64,000 bases of DNA from Meira nashicola (GCA_001600355.1 BCJU01000004.1:992001-1056000); one strand, 5' to 3'; shown: positions 21,827 to 32,612, counted from the first letter of the stretch. Notes: generated from the sequence alone by a model not told the origin. A program made the numbers and translations.

Positions 21827-22223
21827 GATCGTTTTCTTTTGTATACACATCATAAACATAGTAACAGTAAATAAATATTTGACTTTGTGATCAATCGTAA
21901 AGGAGAGTTTCCCTATCTTTTGACTCTTTCTTCACTTGAGGGGCGGCGCCGAGACAGGGAACCATTCTCTCTCTAAAATTAGCTGGCTTGCTTAAAGCTA
22001 GCGTGCAGGACATTGCCGATTCTCCCTCTAGACTAGGCGTGGGGCGGCTGTATATGCTGTGCCCAGGTACATTTGCACTGCTGGAATTTAGTCTATGTAT
22101 GCACACGTACCTTCTTCTAGCTTTTTTTTACCTCCAAACGACACCCCACTTTATTATCCTGTTTGTGTACCATCATCACAACACTTTCTCATTCACACAA
22201 TTAATAGGCCTTTTCCCGACAAG
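21827..22223. other. spacer between THI5 and ERV46
   Basis: It holds the THI5 3' UTR (AAATAAAT near 21869) and the ERV46 promoter and leader, ending in a CT-rich stretch with CATCATCACAACAC. I see no other gene. Confidence 0.5.
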
Positions 22224-23540
22224 ATGGGTAGAAATGGCGTATTCGGTCAATTGAGCGGAATAGATGCTTTCGGCAAAACGATGGACGATGTTCGTATTCG
22301 AACGAATATTGGTGCTCTGATCACATTAACTTCTTTTATTCTAATCGCATTCTTAACTTTGGGAGAATTTATTTCTTATAGAAAGATTCATGAAAAAACA
22401 GAATTAATCGTCGATATCAGTAGAGGTGAAAAATTAACAATTAATATGAATATGACTTTTCCACGTGTACCTTGTTATCTTTTATCGATCGATATAATGG
22501 ATATCAGTGGAGAAAGTCAATTAAACTTAATGCACGATATTACAAGAACAAGGTTACATCAAGATGGTTCACCAGTGCCTGACGGTCAAAGATCTACAAT
22601 CCATCTAAACGGGGAAATTGAACGTGTTGCAAAAACACACGATGAGAAATATTGTGGTTCATGTTATGGTGGAGAACCACCAGAAAGTGGATGTTGTAAT
22701 ACATGTGAAGAAGTACAAGAGGCATACGTAAGAAAAGGTTGGAGTTTTGGTGATCCAGAACATGTAGATCAATGCGTTAAAGAACATTGGTCAGATAAGA
22801 TCAAAGAACAAGCAAACGAAGGTTGCAACGTTGCCGGAAAAGTACATGTAAACAAAGTTGTCGGTAACCTACACATGTCAACCGGAAGAGCATTCCAAAG
22901 AAACAGTCAGCACATGCACGATTTAGTACCCTATTTAGCCGGCAAAGGTACTAATCACCACGACTTCGGACATAAAATTCACGAATTCTCATTCGACGAT
23001 GATTCTGCATTCAAATGGACGAATGAAGATCGATTAGCTGCTCGTAAGATGATGGGAATCGTTGATCCTCTTTCTGGCCTTTGGATGCATACGGAAAAGA
23101 GTCAATTTATGATTCAATATTTCTTAAAAGTAGTGCCAACTGAATTACGATTGATGAGCAATCATTTGCTAAAAGGTCATCAATATAGCGTTACCTCTTA
23201 TGAACGTGATTTGGACATGTCTCCAGCTCATCAACAAGAAGCAGCAAAGAATCAAAAAGAAGTTCCAGGAAAGGTACAACATGGATTTATGGGCATGCCT
23301 GGTGTCTTTTTCAACTTTGATATTAGCGGATTAAAGATGGTAAGAGTAAAATATCGCAAATCTCTTTCTCATTTCTTAACGTCTACTTGTGCTATTGTCG
23401 GAGGAGTTCTCACTGTAGCAGGTATCATAGACGCAGCCGTTCATGCCAGCCGAATCCGAATGGGCATGCAAAGCTCAACGGGAGGCGGTGCAAGTCATTG
23501 GGAAGGTGGCGGCGTTCGTTTGGGAGGCAAATTGGTTTAG
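22224..23540 (+). CDS. ERV46: ER-Golgi vesicle protein Erv46 (ERGIC3 homologue)
   Basis: A 438-residue protein. Start at ATG 22224 (MGRNGVFGQLSGIDAF) rather than the non-ATG longer frame. It has the ERGIC N-terminal domain, a first membrane segment at ~27-47, and a large lumenal region. The family's Cys-rich motif is CGSCYGGEPPESGCCNTC (~150-167). The last membrane segment is at ~383-408. FGKTMDDVRIRTNIGALITL and NLHMSTGRAFQ are family hallmarks. With Erv41 it forms a COPII/COPI cargo receptor that returns ER residents from the cis-Golgi. The cytosolic C-terminus ends GGKLV, without an obvious KKXX retrieval signal. It is single-exon. Convergent with the kinase gene to the right. Confidence 0.95.
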   Translation: MGRNGVFGQLSGIDAFGKTMDDVRIRTNIGALITLTSFILIAFLTLGEFISYRKIHEKTELIVDISRGEKLTINMNMTFPRVPCYLLSIDIMDISGESQLNLMHDITRTRLHQDGSPVPDGQRSTIHLNGEIERVAKTHDEKYCGSCYGGEPPESGCCNTCEEVQEAYVRKGWSFGDPEHVDQCVKEHWSDKIKEQANEGCNVAGKVHVNKVVGNLHMSTGRAFQRNSQHMHDLVPYLAGKGTNHHDFGHKIHEFSFDDDSAFKWTNEDRLAARKMMGIVDPLSGLWMHTEKSQFMIQYFLKVVPTELRLMSNHLLKGHQYSVTSYERDLDMSPAHQQEAAKNQKEVPGKVQHGFMGMPGVFFNFDISGLKMVRVKYRKSLSHFLTSTCAIVGGVLTVAGIIDAAVHASRIRMGMQSSTGGGASHWEGGGVRLGGKLV

Positions 23541-23866
23541 CTTCTGCAATTAAAAATGCTTTTTCTGATTTTTCCCATTAACCATTTGTATCAATCTCAA
23601 CAATTATACTTGTACATGAATGAAATATTCAAACTTGATCAATGTTTTAGTGTAAGAATGACAATTCCGCCGGGGTAAGATTATGATGAAATTTTATTTA
23701 CAAAGTGAGAGGAAAATATATACAATAATACATTGGAGGAAATGATGAGGCGATTCCTGTATGACGGCATAAAGTAAGCAAATAGAGCAAGAGGTAGCAC
23801 ATTAGAGAATCATACAACACAACATTTGTTACAATAAAAGTGTATAACCCCTCAAAAAAGAGTCTT
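23541..23866. other. convergent 3' spacer
   Basis: It holds the 3' UTRs of ERV46 and the KCS1 gene. It is AT-rich and I see no gene. Confidence 0.5.
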
Positions 23867-26800
23867 TCAAGATGATACATGACCATTTAGGCCATCGGGA
23901 GCATCTGCAAAAATTCCATCAAATACATCACTGCCATCGATGATCAAATCACCCAAATCAGCTTTTTCGATTAAGATTTTTAATTGTTCTTCATCTTGAA
24001 TGCCCGAATCTTTTGCTTGTTTATCAGCTTCAATTTTACGTCTTTGACGTTCACGATCCCAAATTTCTTCAAAACTTCTTGCAAGATGTTGAAGACCAAA
24101 TAGATATCCACTATCTGGTCCATCACGTAATTGAGGCGGAAAGCGTACAATCGGACGACCTGCAGCGAGAAGAGCTTGTAATTCAGCCTCATCAGCTGCA
24201 TCTTCGTTTGGATAAATATAATCATGTCCAGTCGTACAATGTGCAAAATCAATAATACGAATATTAATTTCACCTTTTTTCCTTCTTCTGTTTGGAGGTG
24301 CGCTGCTGGGAATCGTTCCAGTAGCTGAGGAAGACGGCTGCAAAAGAGGACTTAAACTTGCTCTACTGGAAGACATACTACTCGAAACATTTGCACTGTT
24401 AACGATCGCCTCTCGTTCTTGTTGTACAGCAGGACTGGCCATGATTGCAGCAATAGAAGACTCTCCATTAGGTAAAGAAGCATTGGCTGCATTCTGCACC
24501 TTTTGTTGCTTAGCAACTTGCTCTAAAGTATCCCATACCGTTGGCGAATAACCAGCTTGACCGTGCCTTCTACGATGTTCGAACTCTCGTTGTAGACGAG
24601 ATTGTGTTTGTTCATCACCATCGTAAATAAACAATAGACTGCTTGCATAAAAACGGTATCCTTTTAATCGAAAGATGATACCTGCCAATCTGTACAACTT
24701 CTCCAGGATGATGGGTATATGATGGACTAACAAACATTTACCATCCTCGAAAAATCGTGCAAGAGCAGTTGAGAATTGATCAGGCGCAATCTGTCTTCCG
24801 TAATATTTATCCTGGAAAAGATAATTATCCTTTTTGCTATCATAAACTTGCATTCCACAAATACGGACACCGTGACTTCTGGACGTCGTTTTGTCACATT
24901 TCTTCGTTTGACTTTTTCGCTTTTTGTCCGTTGCATCTAAGCCATATTGTCTTGTTCCCATTTTCAGATCAAGAACGCAAGGATATTTCAATCTGCCCGT
25001 CAGATCTTCCATCAGCAAGAATTGCTCCTGTCTTACAGGTGAAGGTTCTGTTTGATCAACAGTCATATCCGCATGTAAAATTTGAAAGGGTCTTGGAGTA
25101 CGCTGACGGGATTCATCTGACTCTCCCTTGGGATCAGCATCAACAACTGCAGAGTCAGATGGATGTGTACTGTGTTCAACCTTTGTGTAAGCTTCCCCTA
25201 AGCTCATCGGCTCCATCTTTTCGACCAATGGATTGACTTGATCTTGTTTCTTATCATTCTCTTTTGTTGAGCTGGCGGGAGAAGTTCCCATTGGCGTCAT
25301 GCCCATCATTAGACGATTCTTTAGCGTTAAAGCTGCATCACTGTGTACTCGACGAGGTCGCCTAGCAGAATTACTCTCTGCACTTTCCAGTGTTCCATCG
25401 ATCGTACCAATAGTAAGATTTGGATCGGTAGCATCAAGCAAAGGGCTATTGGTATTGGATACTGCTTGATAAGAATCTTGACGATCAGGATGTGATGCAG
25501 TTTGTACTTCACTTTCCTCTTCCAAATTTGTCATGCTCTTTGATCCTGCAGCTTCTTTGCGAATCTCTAAAGCACGTGAAGGTGCATTCTTACGTCCTTT
25601 GCGAACGTTTCTTCTTGCCCAACCCTCATGACCGCTTGCCATTTGATTAGACGTGTGAAAAGGTGAGCTGAATACCTCTCGTAAAACCTTTTCTTGTAAT
25701 TTTCGATTGACTACAGTACAACCTCGTCCAGCAAAATACCCACTAGAAGTTAAAGGAGTGGCGGAACGACTAGGCATATGAGGAGATGCGCCATCTGAAG
25801 TATTGGTCCATGAGCGTGATTCAAATGGTGCTGATGCGCTATCACGACTGAAAGCTTTTGGCGATAATTCCAAGATTTGTGAAGTTGGACTAACAGATAG
25901 AGGAGTTTCAAGTCCTTGAGCGGTTTTAGGATCCAAGGAGGGAGAAAAGGTGCTCTTTCCGTGGGATGAATGACTTTGAGCTTCTGCACTTGAGCTCAAA
26001 TGGGACGAAGGCCGTTCAAGAGACCGATGTTTTCGCTCTGCGATACGATCGCCACTTTTGCCTCTGCTCGATGGTGTGCCTGCACCATTTGAGCCGATCC
26101 CACTTCTTCGCAATAACCATTCAGGGATGATATGTCGGTTCATATCCAAATCAACTTCCGGCACTTCATCATCATTGTCTGTTTGACCTTGAAAGATCCT
26201 ACGACGTGTCGGCACATTTGCTTCCGATGCTCCACGAACAGCTTGTGGTCTGCCTCTTTGAGCGTCTGGGGAAGTGCCTGCGTCAGTGTATGTGATGTCG
26301 GTCACCGTGTCATCTTGAGCATGCTTGTCAACATGTCGATAGCTAACATTGAGTACACCGAGATACTGTGGTACAAAGGATAGCAAAGAAGGATGTTCAC
26401 GTTCAATTGCTTCGTAAAATTCATTTTCCCTACTGACCAGAGGCTTGCAGACTGCACGCTTTGAAAAACGAAAGATGTGACTATGTCCGCCCACTTGGTT
26501 ATCGAATGGTTGCAGTTGAACAACTGATGGAATCTCGGTCTCATGATTTGAAGGCAGAACAGCTACCGTTGATGGTCTTTTCTCGTCTGAGTTCCAATCA
26601 TCGTCAAATATTGGTTCAACATCCTCGTCTGCATCATCGATATCATTCTCTGCATCTTCAAGATCATCCTCATCGCGACCTGAATCATACTTGAAGCTAT
26701 TCTCTTCATCGTCATCATCTTCAAATTCATCCTCACCATCAGTGATAACTGGGCTCGCAATTGCATTTTCAAAAAGTAGATTTGAACTTTGAGATTTAAT

Positions 26801-28063
26801 CGAATCATTTTGGGTGTTCACACTTTGACTGGTAACAAGACGCGGGGGTATCTGGCCTTCTTGCATAAGTGATAAAGGTGTCGCAGGTCTGTGTTCAGCC
26901 GGTACTATATCCTTCACCGGGTTAAGCAATGATTTTTGCCTTGACTGAGGAGAAGGTGGTATGCCAGAGGAATCAGGTGAAGAAGAGCGAAATACTGAAG
27001 AAGGCAATTCTTCTTCGGTCGTTTGTGAACTTTGTGTTTTGCTACGCATTAATCGCCTTCGAGATAGATCTCTTCTGAAATCTCGTGCAGATGAATCGTT
27101 TGATGATCCCGCGCCTCCACCTTTACTCGCTTCCTTGAACAATTGCAAACTGACACTTGCTTTACGTCCTGAGTTCAACATGGCAGGTGGAAGTGCTAAA
27201 TCTGCTTTTCGATCGATAGGATGAATTACATCTTCATCTTCCTCATCTCCATCTATATCACCATAATGAGAACCATTCCCTGGTCGCCAAGCGGGTGTAC
27301 TTTGTACTGATCGTGAAGGGGAGGCGCTACCGGTAGAAATTGCATTCGGCGAAAAGGGCGGCGGTGTTGGTCGTATTTCTGCTGATCTAGTTGCACTAGG
27401 ATTATTGGTACGTGAAGATGTAGCAAAGGTTCCAGCGGCTTGATCTTCTTTGCGAATTCGAAATGGTTCCTTGAATACGATTGTACCCGGACTTTTGCGT
27501 GTTTCGTTTGGAGAGCGGGAAGAAGAAGCAATAGTATCCGAAGTGGGATCATATGAATCAGATGTATCTGTACCTCTTCTTCTTATCATAGCGGGAGGTG
27601 GCATCGTGGTTTTGGCGCGCATCATAGGGCGATCGAGTGATCGTCTTTTGATATCATTTAGAGTTTTTCCATCCTTTACAGTCTCAACTTGACTTTCTGG
27701 AGGTCGCGATGTCGATGATCGCGGTAGAGGAGGAGAAAATACACTCAGCTCTGGCGTGGGAATTCCGGGCGGTAAACTGATGTGTATTCCGCCACTAGAG
27801 ATTTGATTTGGAAGAGTGCCAGGAGCATATACAGCATGAGAGGTTGAAGTTGAACTCGGATCAGCAGTGATCGGTCTAGGACGTGAGCGAGGAGAAGTAG
27901 CTATCAAGCCATCTTGTTGCCTAAAGGAGGAAGTAGCGCTTTCATTTTGCGATGAACTGCTAGGTCTTCGATTCTCAGCCATTGATGAAGAAGGAGTTGC
28001 TGCTGTCATTTTGTCTGTTTTAGATGTTAGATGTACATCGTTTCTTGTCACTCCTGCTGACAT
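23867..28063 (-). CDS. KCS1: inositol hexakisphosphate kinase (Kcs1/IP6K)
   Basis: About 1398 residues; start at ATG 28063 (MSAGVTRNDV), since the longer frame opens with GTG. It phosphorylates InsP6 to the pyrophosphate 5-InsP7, a signal in phosphate sensing, stress and vesicle traffic. The IPK fold is in two blocks. The first is GGHSHIFRFSKRAVCKPLVS and ENEFYEAIE...YLGVLNV at ~518-572. The second has the inositol-binding motif LDLKMGTRQYG (~1027-1037), SSLLFIYDG, and the IIDFAHCTTG metal/ATP motif (~1266). About 450 disordered residues separate the blocks, as in yeast Kcs1. The N-terminal 515 residues are Ser/Pro-rich with an acidic stretch of Asp/Glu before the first block. A TATATAT lies ~115 bp upstream. 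No intron seen. Confidence 0.95.
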   Translation of the reverse strand: MSAGVTRNDVHLTSKTDKMTAATPSSSMAENRRPSSSSQNESATSSFRQQDGLIATSPRSRPRPITADPSSTSTSHAVYAPGTLPNQISSGGIHISLPPGIPTPELSVFSPPLPRSSTSRPPESQVETVKDGKTLNDIKRRSLDRPMMRAKTTMPPPAMIRRRGTDTSDSYDPTSDTIASSSRSPNETRKSPGTIVFKEPFRIRKEDQAAGTFATSSRTNNPSATRSAEIRPTPPPFSPNAISTGSASPSRSVQSTPAWRPGNGSHYGDIDGDEEDEDVIHPIDRKADLALPPAMLNSGRKASVSLQLFKEASKGGGAGSSNDSSARDFRRDLSRRRLMRSKTQSSQTTEEELPSSVFRSSSPDSSGIPPSPQSRQKSLLNPVKDIVPAEHRPATPLSLMQEGQIPPRLVTSQSVNTQNDSIKSQSSNLLFENAIASPVITDGEDEFEDDDDEENSFKYDSGRDEDDLEDAENDIDDADEDVEPIFDDDWNSDEKRPSTVAVLPSNHETEIPSVVQLQPFDNQVGGHSHIFRFSKRAVCKPLVSRENEFYEAIEREHPSLLSFVPQYLGVLNVSYRHVDKHAQDDTVTDITYTDAGTSPDAQRGRPQAVRGASEANVPTRRRIFQGQTDNDDEVPEVDLDMNRHIIPEWLLRRSGIGSNGAGTPSSRGKSGDRIAERKHRSLERPSSHLSSSAEAQSHSSHGKSTFSPSLDPKTAQGLETPLSVSPTSQILELSPKAFSRDSASAPFESRSWTNTSDGASPHMPSRSATPLTSSGYFAGRGCTVVNRKLQEKVLREVFSSPFHTSNQMASGHEGWARRNVRKGRKNAPSRALEIRKEAAGSKSMTNLEEESEVQTASHPDRQDSYQAVSNTNSPLLDATDPNLTIGTIDGTLESAESNSARRPRRVHSDAALTLKNRLMMGMTPMGTSPASSTKENDKKQDQVNPLVEKMEPMSLGEAYTKVEHSTHPSDSAVVDADPKGESDESRQRTPRPFQILHADMTVDQTEPSPVRQEQFLLMEDLTGRLKYPCVLDLKMGTRQYGLDATDKKRKSQTKKCDKTTSRSHGVRICGMQVYDSKKDNYLFQDKYYGRQIAPDQFSTALARFFEDGKCLLVHHIPIILEKLYRLAGIIFRLKGYRFYASSLLFIYDGDEQTQSRLQREFEHRRRHGQAGYSPTVWDTLEQVAKQQKVQNAANASLPNGESSIAAIMASPAVQQEREAIVNSANVSSSMSSSRASLSPLLQPSSSATGTIPSSAPPNRRRKKGEINIRIIDFAHCTTGHDYIYPNEDAADEAELQALLAAGRPIVRFPPQLRDGPDSGYLFGLQHLARSFEEIWDRERQRRKIEADKQAKDSGIQDEEQLKILIEKADLGDLIIDGSDVFDGIFADAPDGLNGHVSS

Positions 28064-29735
28064 TCCATTCAGCACTTTGTCTTATCAATGCCTCCACACC
28101 TCTAAAGTTGCTTCCGATCGATTTGAAGTGATCGATAAATATGGTGGAATGAATGAATTATTCGTTGTATGCTTGGATATATAGTCCAGAGAGGTAGTCG
28201 TTATACGTGGTGAAAAGCGAGCTGGCTTTATTGGAATGGCTTTCCGCTCTTGAATCGTGAGAAAGGTCTAAAAAACGGCAAAAAACAAAAATCCCACGTT
28301 TGGATTAATGTCAGTATTCTTCAAAGAGGATCAGTATGATCAAAACCAAGCCGACTACTTGCAAACCTTTTTATGTTGGATTATGGCGATAGAAATTACG
28401 TTTGATTGAGGGGATGATGTATTGTAGTAAATTGAAAGGAAAAGAGTAACATTCTTACACAATAAAACAATGCCTATCACTGTACAAATATTACACGCGT
28501 ATGTGTGCAGCTTTAATGCCTTCTGCCCTTACCCTGAGAATACCTGCCGCACTTTTTTTTATTTTTTTTTGGCTCGCTCCCTTTCTCTTTTATTTATGTG
28601 TGCTTAAGGCACAGCGACAGATGTAGTGATGCCGATCGATGCAAAGCAGCGTACAAATAAAATAAATAAACGCGGGCAATTCTAAGAATGGGCAGTTTTC
28701 CTATCAATCTGTATGATGTACTGTATTTACGCTATTCTGCAAAATAGGCGGAGCGTTCGCTCGTAATCGTTCATGCCTTAATTTACTTCAAGGCACGTTC
28801 GCTACGAAGTGGTTCTCATGGGGATCTACAACTTTAAAGGAATTTTGTAAATATTGTCTAACGTCAAATTCTCGGTCAAATTACACAAGATTCACTCTGG
28901 ATTTTATGCCTGCAAATCTAATCCCGATGTTATTTTATCTATTTTCGTTCCTTAAGCCGTGATTATGGGTTTAATCAGCTTAAATATTAATTATAAAATT
29001 TACGCCTTTAGGCACCGCAAAAAATAATTGCAATTAATCTACTGATCAGCAATTGCAAGTTATAAATATTCAAAAGAATATCAATGAATCGGGCCATCAT
29101 TCCAAATTAAATCTGATCCTTAGCCGATTGAATAACGAATTCATTATCTGTATTAAATCTGGAATCCATTTCCAGTCTTATTATAGAATATTATTTACAG
29201 ATCTTCCTACGTGTATCGGCAACTACTACCACAATGACAGTCTTTTCGAGATGCATGCGGATCGATTGGAATGTGATCGGGCAGCGGATATTTAAATATA
29301 GGCTATAACAACGTTAATTTAGCTTCAACCGCGAATCCGGATCAATGGTAAGAGAATTTTGAATCATCATTCTTTCTACTTTTTGCAGTCTGAATTTCGA
29401 AAAAGAAAGAATTGTTTAAAAATAATAAATGCGAGATTTAGCTTTCTTTTTTCTCCGCTTAATGAATTATAAGGACTTTTACGCTTTAACTGCAATCATA
29501 CCTTAACCGCATTCGGATTTTTTTTAATGCGGGGTGAAGGTGCAGCACACTAAGAATTCCCGAAAATCCGGTTAACGATAATGGATATCATTTCTGAAAC
29601 ACTATCGGCTTATTGATTGCAAAACAGATTATGCAAAAGCATTAAGCATATGAAATATCGTACAAATGCTAGAGGGGAATAAAAATAAAATAAATGTAGG
29701 GTAAGATTATCATAAAATTTCAGTAACGAAAAGGG
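28064..29735. other. spacer: KCS1 promoter and 3' end of the DPW gene
   Basis: It carries a TATA-like word at 28177-28183 (minus strand), a T-run near 28555, and an AT-rich stretch at 28980-29100 with AATTGCAATTAAT/AGCAATTGC dyads. I see no gene. Confidence 0.5.
28177..28183 (-). promoter_or_regulatory. TATA-like box of KCS1
   Basis: TATATAT on the minus strand lies about 115 nt before the KCS1 ATG. Position is plausible for a fungal core promoter; no other support. Confidence 0.35.
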
Positions 29736-31997
29736 TTATAAATTTTCAAAGAAGCTAAGATCATCATTCGTCAACGTATTGCCCTGACTGAGCATTTTCG
29801 ATTGCGGATTAGTAGTGCTTGGCGCGATCGGCTTTGGAGTAGATGTCCGAGAGGTGGATTGCGAATTTGCATTCACGCTTCGTTGATTCGATGGAGGAGG
29901 TGGTAAGATACCAGCTTGGTAATTCTTTGCGCCTGAATTGCTACGCACAATCGACTGAGACTGTTGCTGGTGTTGCTGCTGCTGTTTTTGTGTCGGTACT
30001 ACAGATCTTGGCGGCAAAGTCGATTCTCTCGTATCTTTATATTGACTTGCACCAGCGTCGTCATAAGGCGCATCTCGAAAAGCGCTCCAACTACTATCCC
30101 TTACTTCTTCATCGTCATCATCAAACGTGTATGGCTTCACCGGTCTTCCTCCGGCCGAAAAAGAGGCTAAAAAGTTGGTTTTCTTTCTCTGCTGCTCTTG
30201 TCCATTACTCTTCAACAAAGCATCATCATAACTATCAGGCTCATCACGATAAGAAGCACCAGAGTTTGGTGTCATAGTAGTGACATCCTTAAAGCTGCCA
30301 AATGTTTCATCTGGATCTGGTGAAGTAGTAGCAGGATATTGCGTTGGACCTATTGGCCTGCTCGCATTTGCATGACTTGGAGGAGCACTGATACGTGGAG
30401 GCGGACCTAATGGGCTGGCTTGCTTTTTTGGAGACGACAATCTAGCCAAATTGGGTATTGTAAAGTTATCGCCGGCTTTAGGAATTTGTCGATTGTTAGT
30501 AAACTGTGCAGGTTGTCCTGGGACATTACCAGGCTTGCCTTCCACAAAGGCTAGCCAATCAGCTTGATGCTGACCATTGCCCTCAGACTTCTGCGATGCC
30601 GTACCTTTAGCTTCGCCAATATTCTCCAGCCATGAAAGATCGTCCTCTTGTTGCTTTCCGTCTTCTTGTCCTGGAGCTGCTTTACCACGGAATCTGCCAA
30701 AGAGTCGTGAAACAGCCGACTCTTGTGGAATATCGTTGCTCAGCAAATCTGGAGGAGGCTTTGTTTGTTTTGCCTTAGACGAGCTTTCAAAAGAATCTCC
30801 TGCATCCCATTCGAGACCAGTCTCTTCTATATCTCCCGAATCGTCATCATCCTGAGCTGAGACAACGGGCGGTCTTTGTAGAGGATTGCCTAGACGCGAT
30901 AACGCTGAACCTTCTTTATTCTGACCTGATCCCAAAAGGCCCTGTATAAAGCCCCCACTAGGAGTAGCCTGCTTTTTCGTCTTAACTTCCCAACCCGGTC
31001 CTTGGTCTGACGGGGAAGTAGCCGATGCAGGACCTGATTCTTTTGCACCGCTGCCTTGCGTTCCATTCGAACCGGTACGATTGTGTGTCGTACGCAAAGT
31101 CGGAGCTTGCCAAAGACGTGGTGCAGCGGTTGTACTGTCCCGTTGTATGCTTTTGATCTCACTGCTACCTCTTGGAGTGGTACTTTTCTCTGTTTCAACT
31201 TTATCAATAGAAGGCGCTCTTGAGGTGTTGTTCGGCTCGGCTGGAGCAGTGGATCGGGTGAAAAAGGATCGCCAACCTCCAGTTGCTGCAGGTGCTGGAG
31301 TAGAAGAAGTAGTTGATTCATTCAGGTCTTTGGAATCGTCTTTCCCTTCATCTGCTACCTTTTTCGTATCTCTTTCTTCTTCTTGCTCTACGCTATTCCT
31401 TCCTTTGGCTTCTTCTTGTAATCGAATGATCTCTTCCCTTTGCGCATTGGCTTCCGCTTTTGCTCGCCGTGCTTGTGCACCTGAGCCCCAAGGGTCATCT
31501 TCATCAAATGCTTCTGTATGTTTTTGTTCATCCTCATTGTTTGATATATGCATTTCATCTTCAACTTTGTCGGCCAATTCCTTTTCATCATTGGATTGAT
31601 GCCAATCAGATTCCCTTCTATCCTCTACTTCATCATGCTTCTCATCTTCTGTGTGCCTGTTCAGATAGATGTTATCATGAGCGCTAATTGAAGTGGTCAT
31701 AGGCACCGAGCCTCCACCCCAAGGATCAAAGTCATTTCTGTTATTTGTTCCATCATCATTATCATATTCTTCCGATGATTGCTTCTCGCTTGTATTATAT
31801 GATGTAGAAGGTAAATTGAATCCTATCGGAGCCGAATTCTCAGCCCACGGATCCACAGGTCCTGAAGCTTGAAAGGTAGGCGAAGATGTGGAATTGGAGT
31901 TTGTTATTTCGTCTTCGCTCTCTTTCTTTCCGGACCAACTCGGACCTGCTTCATTAGCCGGCTCTATACTTCCGCCTGCATCGCTCCAAGGGTCCAT
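29736..31997 (-). CDS. uncharacterised disordered protein with repeated DPW motifs, possible clathrin-adaptor accessory
   Basis: A 753-residue protein starting at ATG 31997 (MDPWSDAGG). I do not recognise the family. No globular domain or membrane segment is visible. It is Ser/Asp/Glu-rich with a charged coil at ~160-230. Four DPW motifs lie in the first 170 residues (at ~2, 49, 90, 167). A TFGSFKDV peptide at ~562-569 resembles gamma-ear/GGA-ear ligands. Two related acidic-aromatic peptides, DDLSWLENI (~450) and the very C-terminus DDLSFFENL, look like a repeated short binding motif. A basic SRLFGRFRGKA segment (~430) may bind membrane or another protein. DPW and FGxF motifs in other eukaryotes bind AP-2/AP-1 appendages, so a role in clathrin traffic is a reasonable guess. 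It is divergent from the coiled-coil membrane gene. Confidence 0.8.
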   Translation of the reverse strand: MDPWSDAGGSIEPANEAGPSWSGKKESEDEITNSNSTSSPTFQASGPVDPWAENSAPIGFNLPSTSYNTSEKQSSEEYDNDDGTNNRNDFDPWGGGSVPMTTSISAHDNIYLNRHTEDEKHDEVEDRRESDWHQSNDEKELADKVEDEMHISNNEDEQKHTEAFDEDDPWGSGAQARRAKAEANAQREEIIRLQEEAKGRNSVEQEEERDTKKVADEGKDDSKDLNESTTSSTPAPAATGGWRSFFTRSTAPAEPNNTSRAPSIDKVETEKSTTPRGSSEIKSIQRDSTTAAPRLWQAPTLRTTHNRTGSNGTQGSGAKESGPASATSPSDQGPGWEVKTKKQATPSGGFIQGLLGSGQNKEGSALSRLGNPLQRPPVVSAQDDDDSGDIEETGLEWDAGDSFESSSKAKQTKPPPDLLSNDIPQESAVSRLFGRFRGKAAPGQEDGKQQEDDLSWLENIGEAKGTASQKSEGNGQHQADWLAFVEGKPGNVPGQPAQFTNNRQIPKAGDNFTIPNLARLSSPKKQASPLGPPPRISAPPSHANASRPIGPTQYPATTSPDPDETFGSFKDVTTMTPNSGASYRDEPDSYDDALLKSNGQEQQRKKTNFLASFSAGGRPVKPYTFDDDDEEVRDSSWSAFRDAPYDDAGASQYKDTRESTLPPRSVVPTQKQQQQHQQQSQSIVRSNSGAKNYQAGILPPPPSNQRSVNANSQSTSRTSTPKPIAPSTTNPQSKMLSQGNTLTNDDLSFFENL

Positions 31998-32612
31998 ATT
32001 GATAGGAATTGGAGCTTTAGACCAAAATTCGAGCTTGTTCGGATTGATGGCTTATAAACAACAAGATGAAGCAGATGTGGCTGCGTTTGGCTATTATTTG
32101 AGCTTTATAGCAAAAACAACACTTACCCTTCTGCGTCGGCACTGCGCGTGAACTGAGCGGGCGAAATTAATTGGGGATTGCACGCCTAATCAGGCTGTAT
32201 GGACATACTCCTAAGCACAGGCTGTAAGTGCATTTATTCGGAAATTGCCAAGGTATTTATAATAATATTTCTGGAGAAAATAAATACCTATTATTTATTA
32301 TTCCCCTTTTTCCGTGATTATCCTTATTGCCAGCATCTTCTGAGGATATGAGGTAAATAGGCTTCGCCGGAACGGCACAGCTCCTTGATAATTTACGCCT
32401 TTTTCAGCTTGCAATCACAATACCGACAAATTAATGTTGCGTCGGACAGAGGAGACAAGTCCGCTCAGCAATTCATCCAAGTTTGATTGGATCTTGACAC
32501 AAGGAAAACGGTTGCTGGCATCAAGGGTCTAACAAATATCATAGACTACATCTTCGAAAGGGATAATATTTCATCCTGTTTGACAGCAATTTTGTCACAA
32601 AAAACTGTCAGG
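31998..32612. other. divergent promoter region
   Basis: This 615-bp region drives the DPW gene leftward and the coiled-coil gene rightward. It contains a 10-bp inverted repeat at 32251-32289. The frame open upstream of 32613 has no ATG, so it was not included in the coding region. Confidence 0.5.
32251..32289. repeat. 10-bp perfect inverted repeat in a divergent promoter
   Basis: Arms AGGTATTTAT and ATAAATACCT are exact reverse complements, separated by 19 AT-rich nt. It may be a cruciform or a paired regulator site shared by both flanking genes. Confidence 0.5.

Noticed and set aside
28980..29100. AT-rich dyads suggesting a transposon end or origin
   Set aside because: No terminal repeats, target-site duplication or transposase remnant; simple AT-rich sequence suffices.
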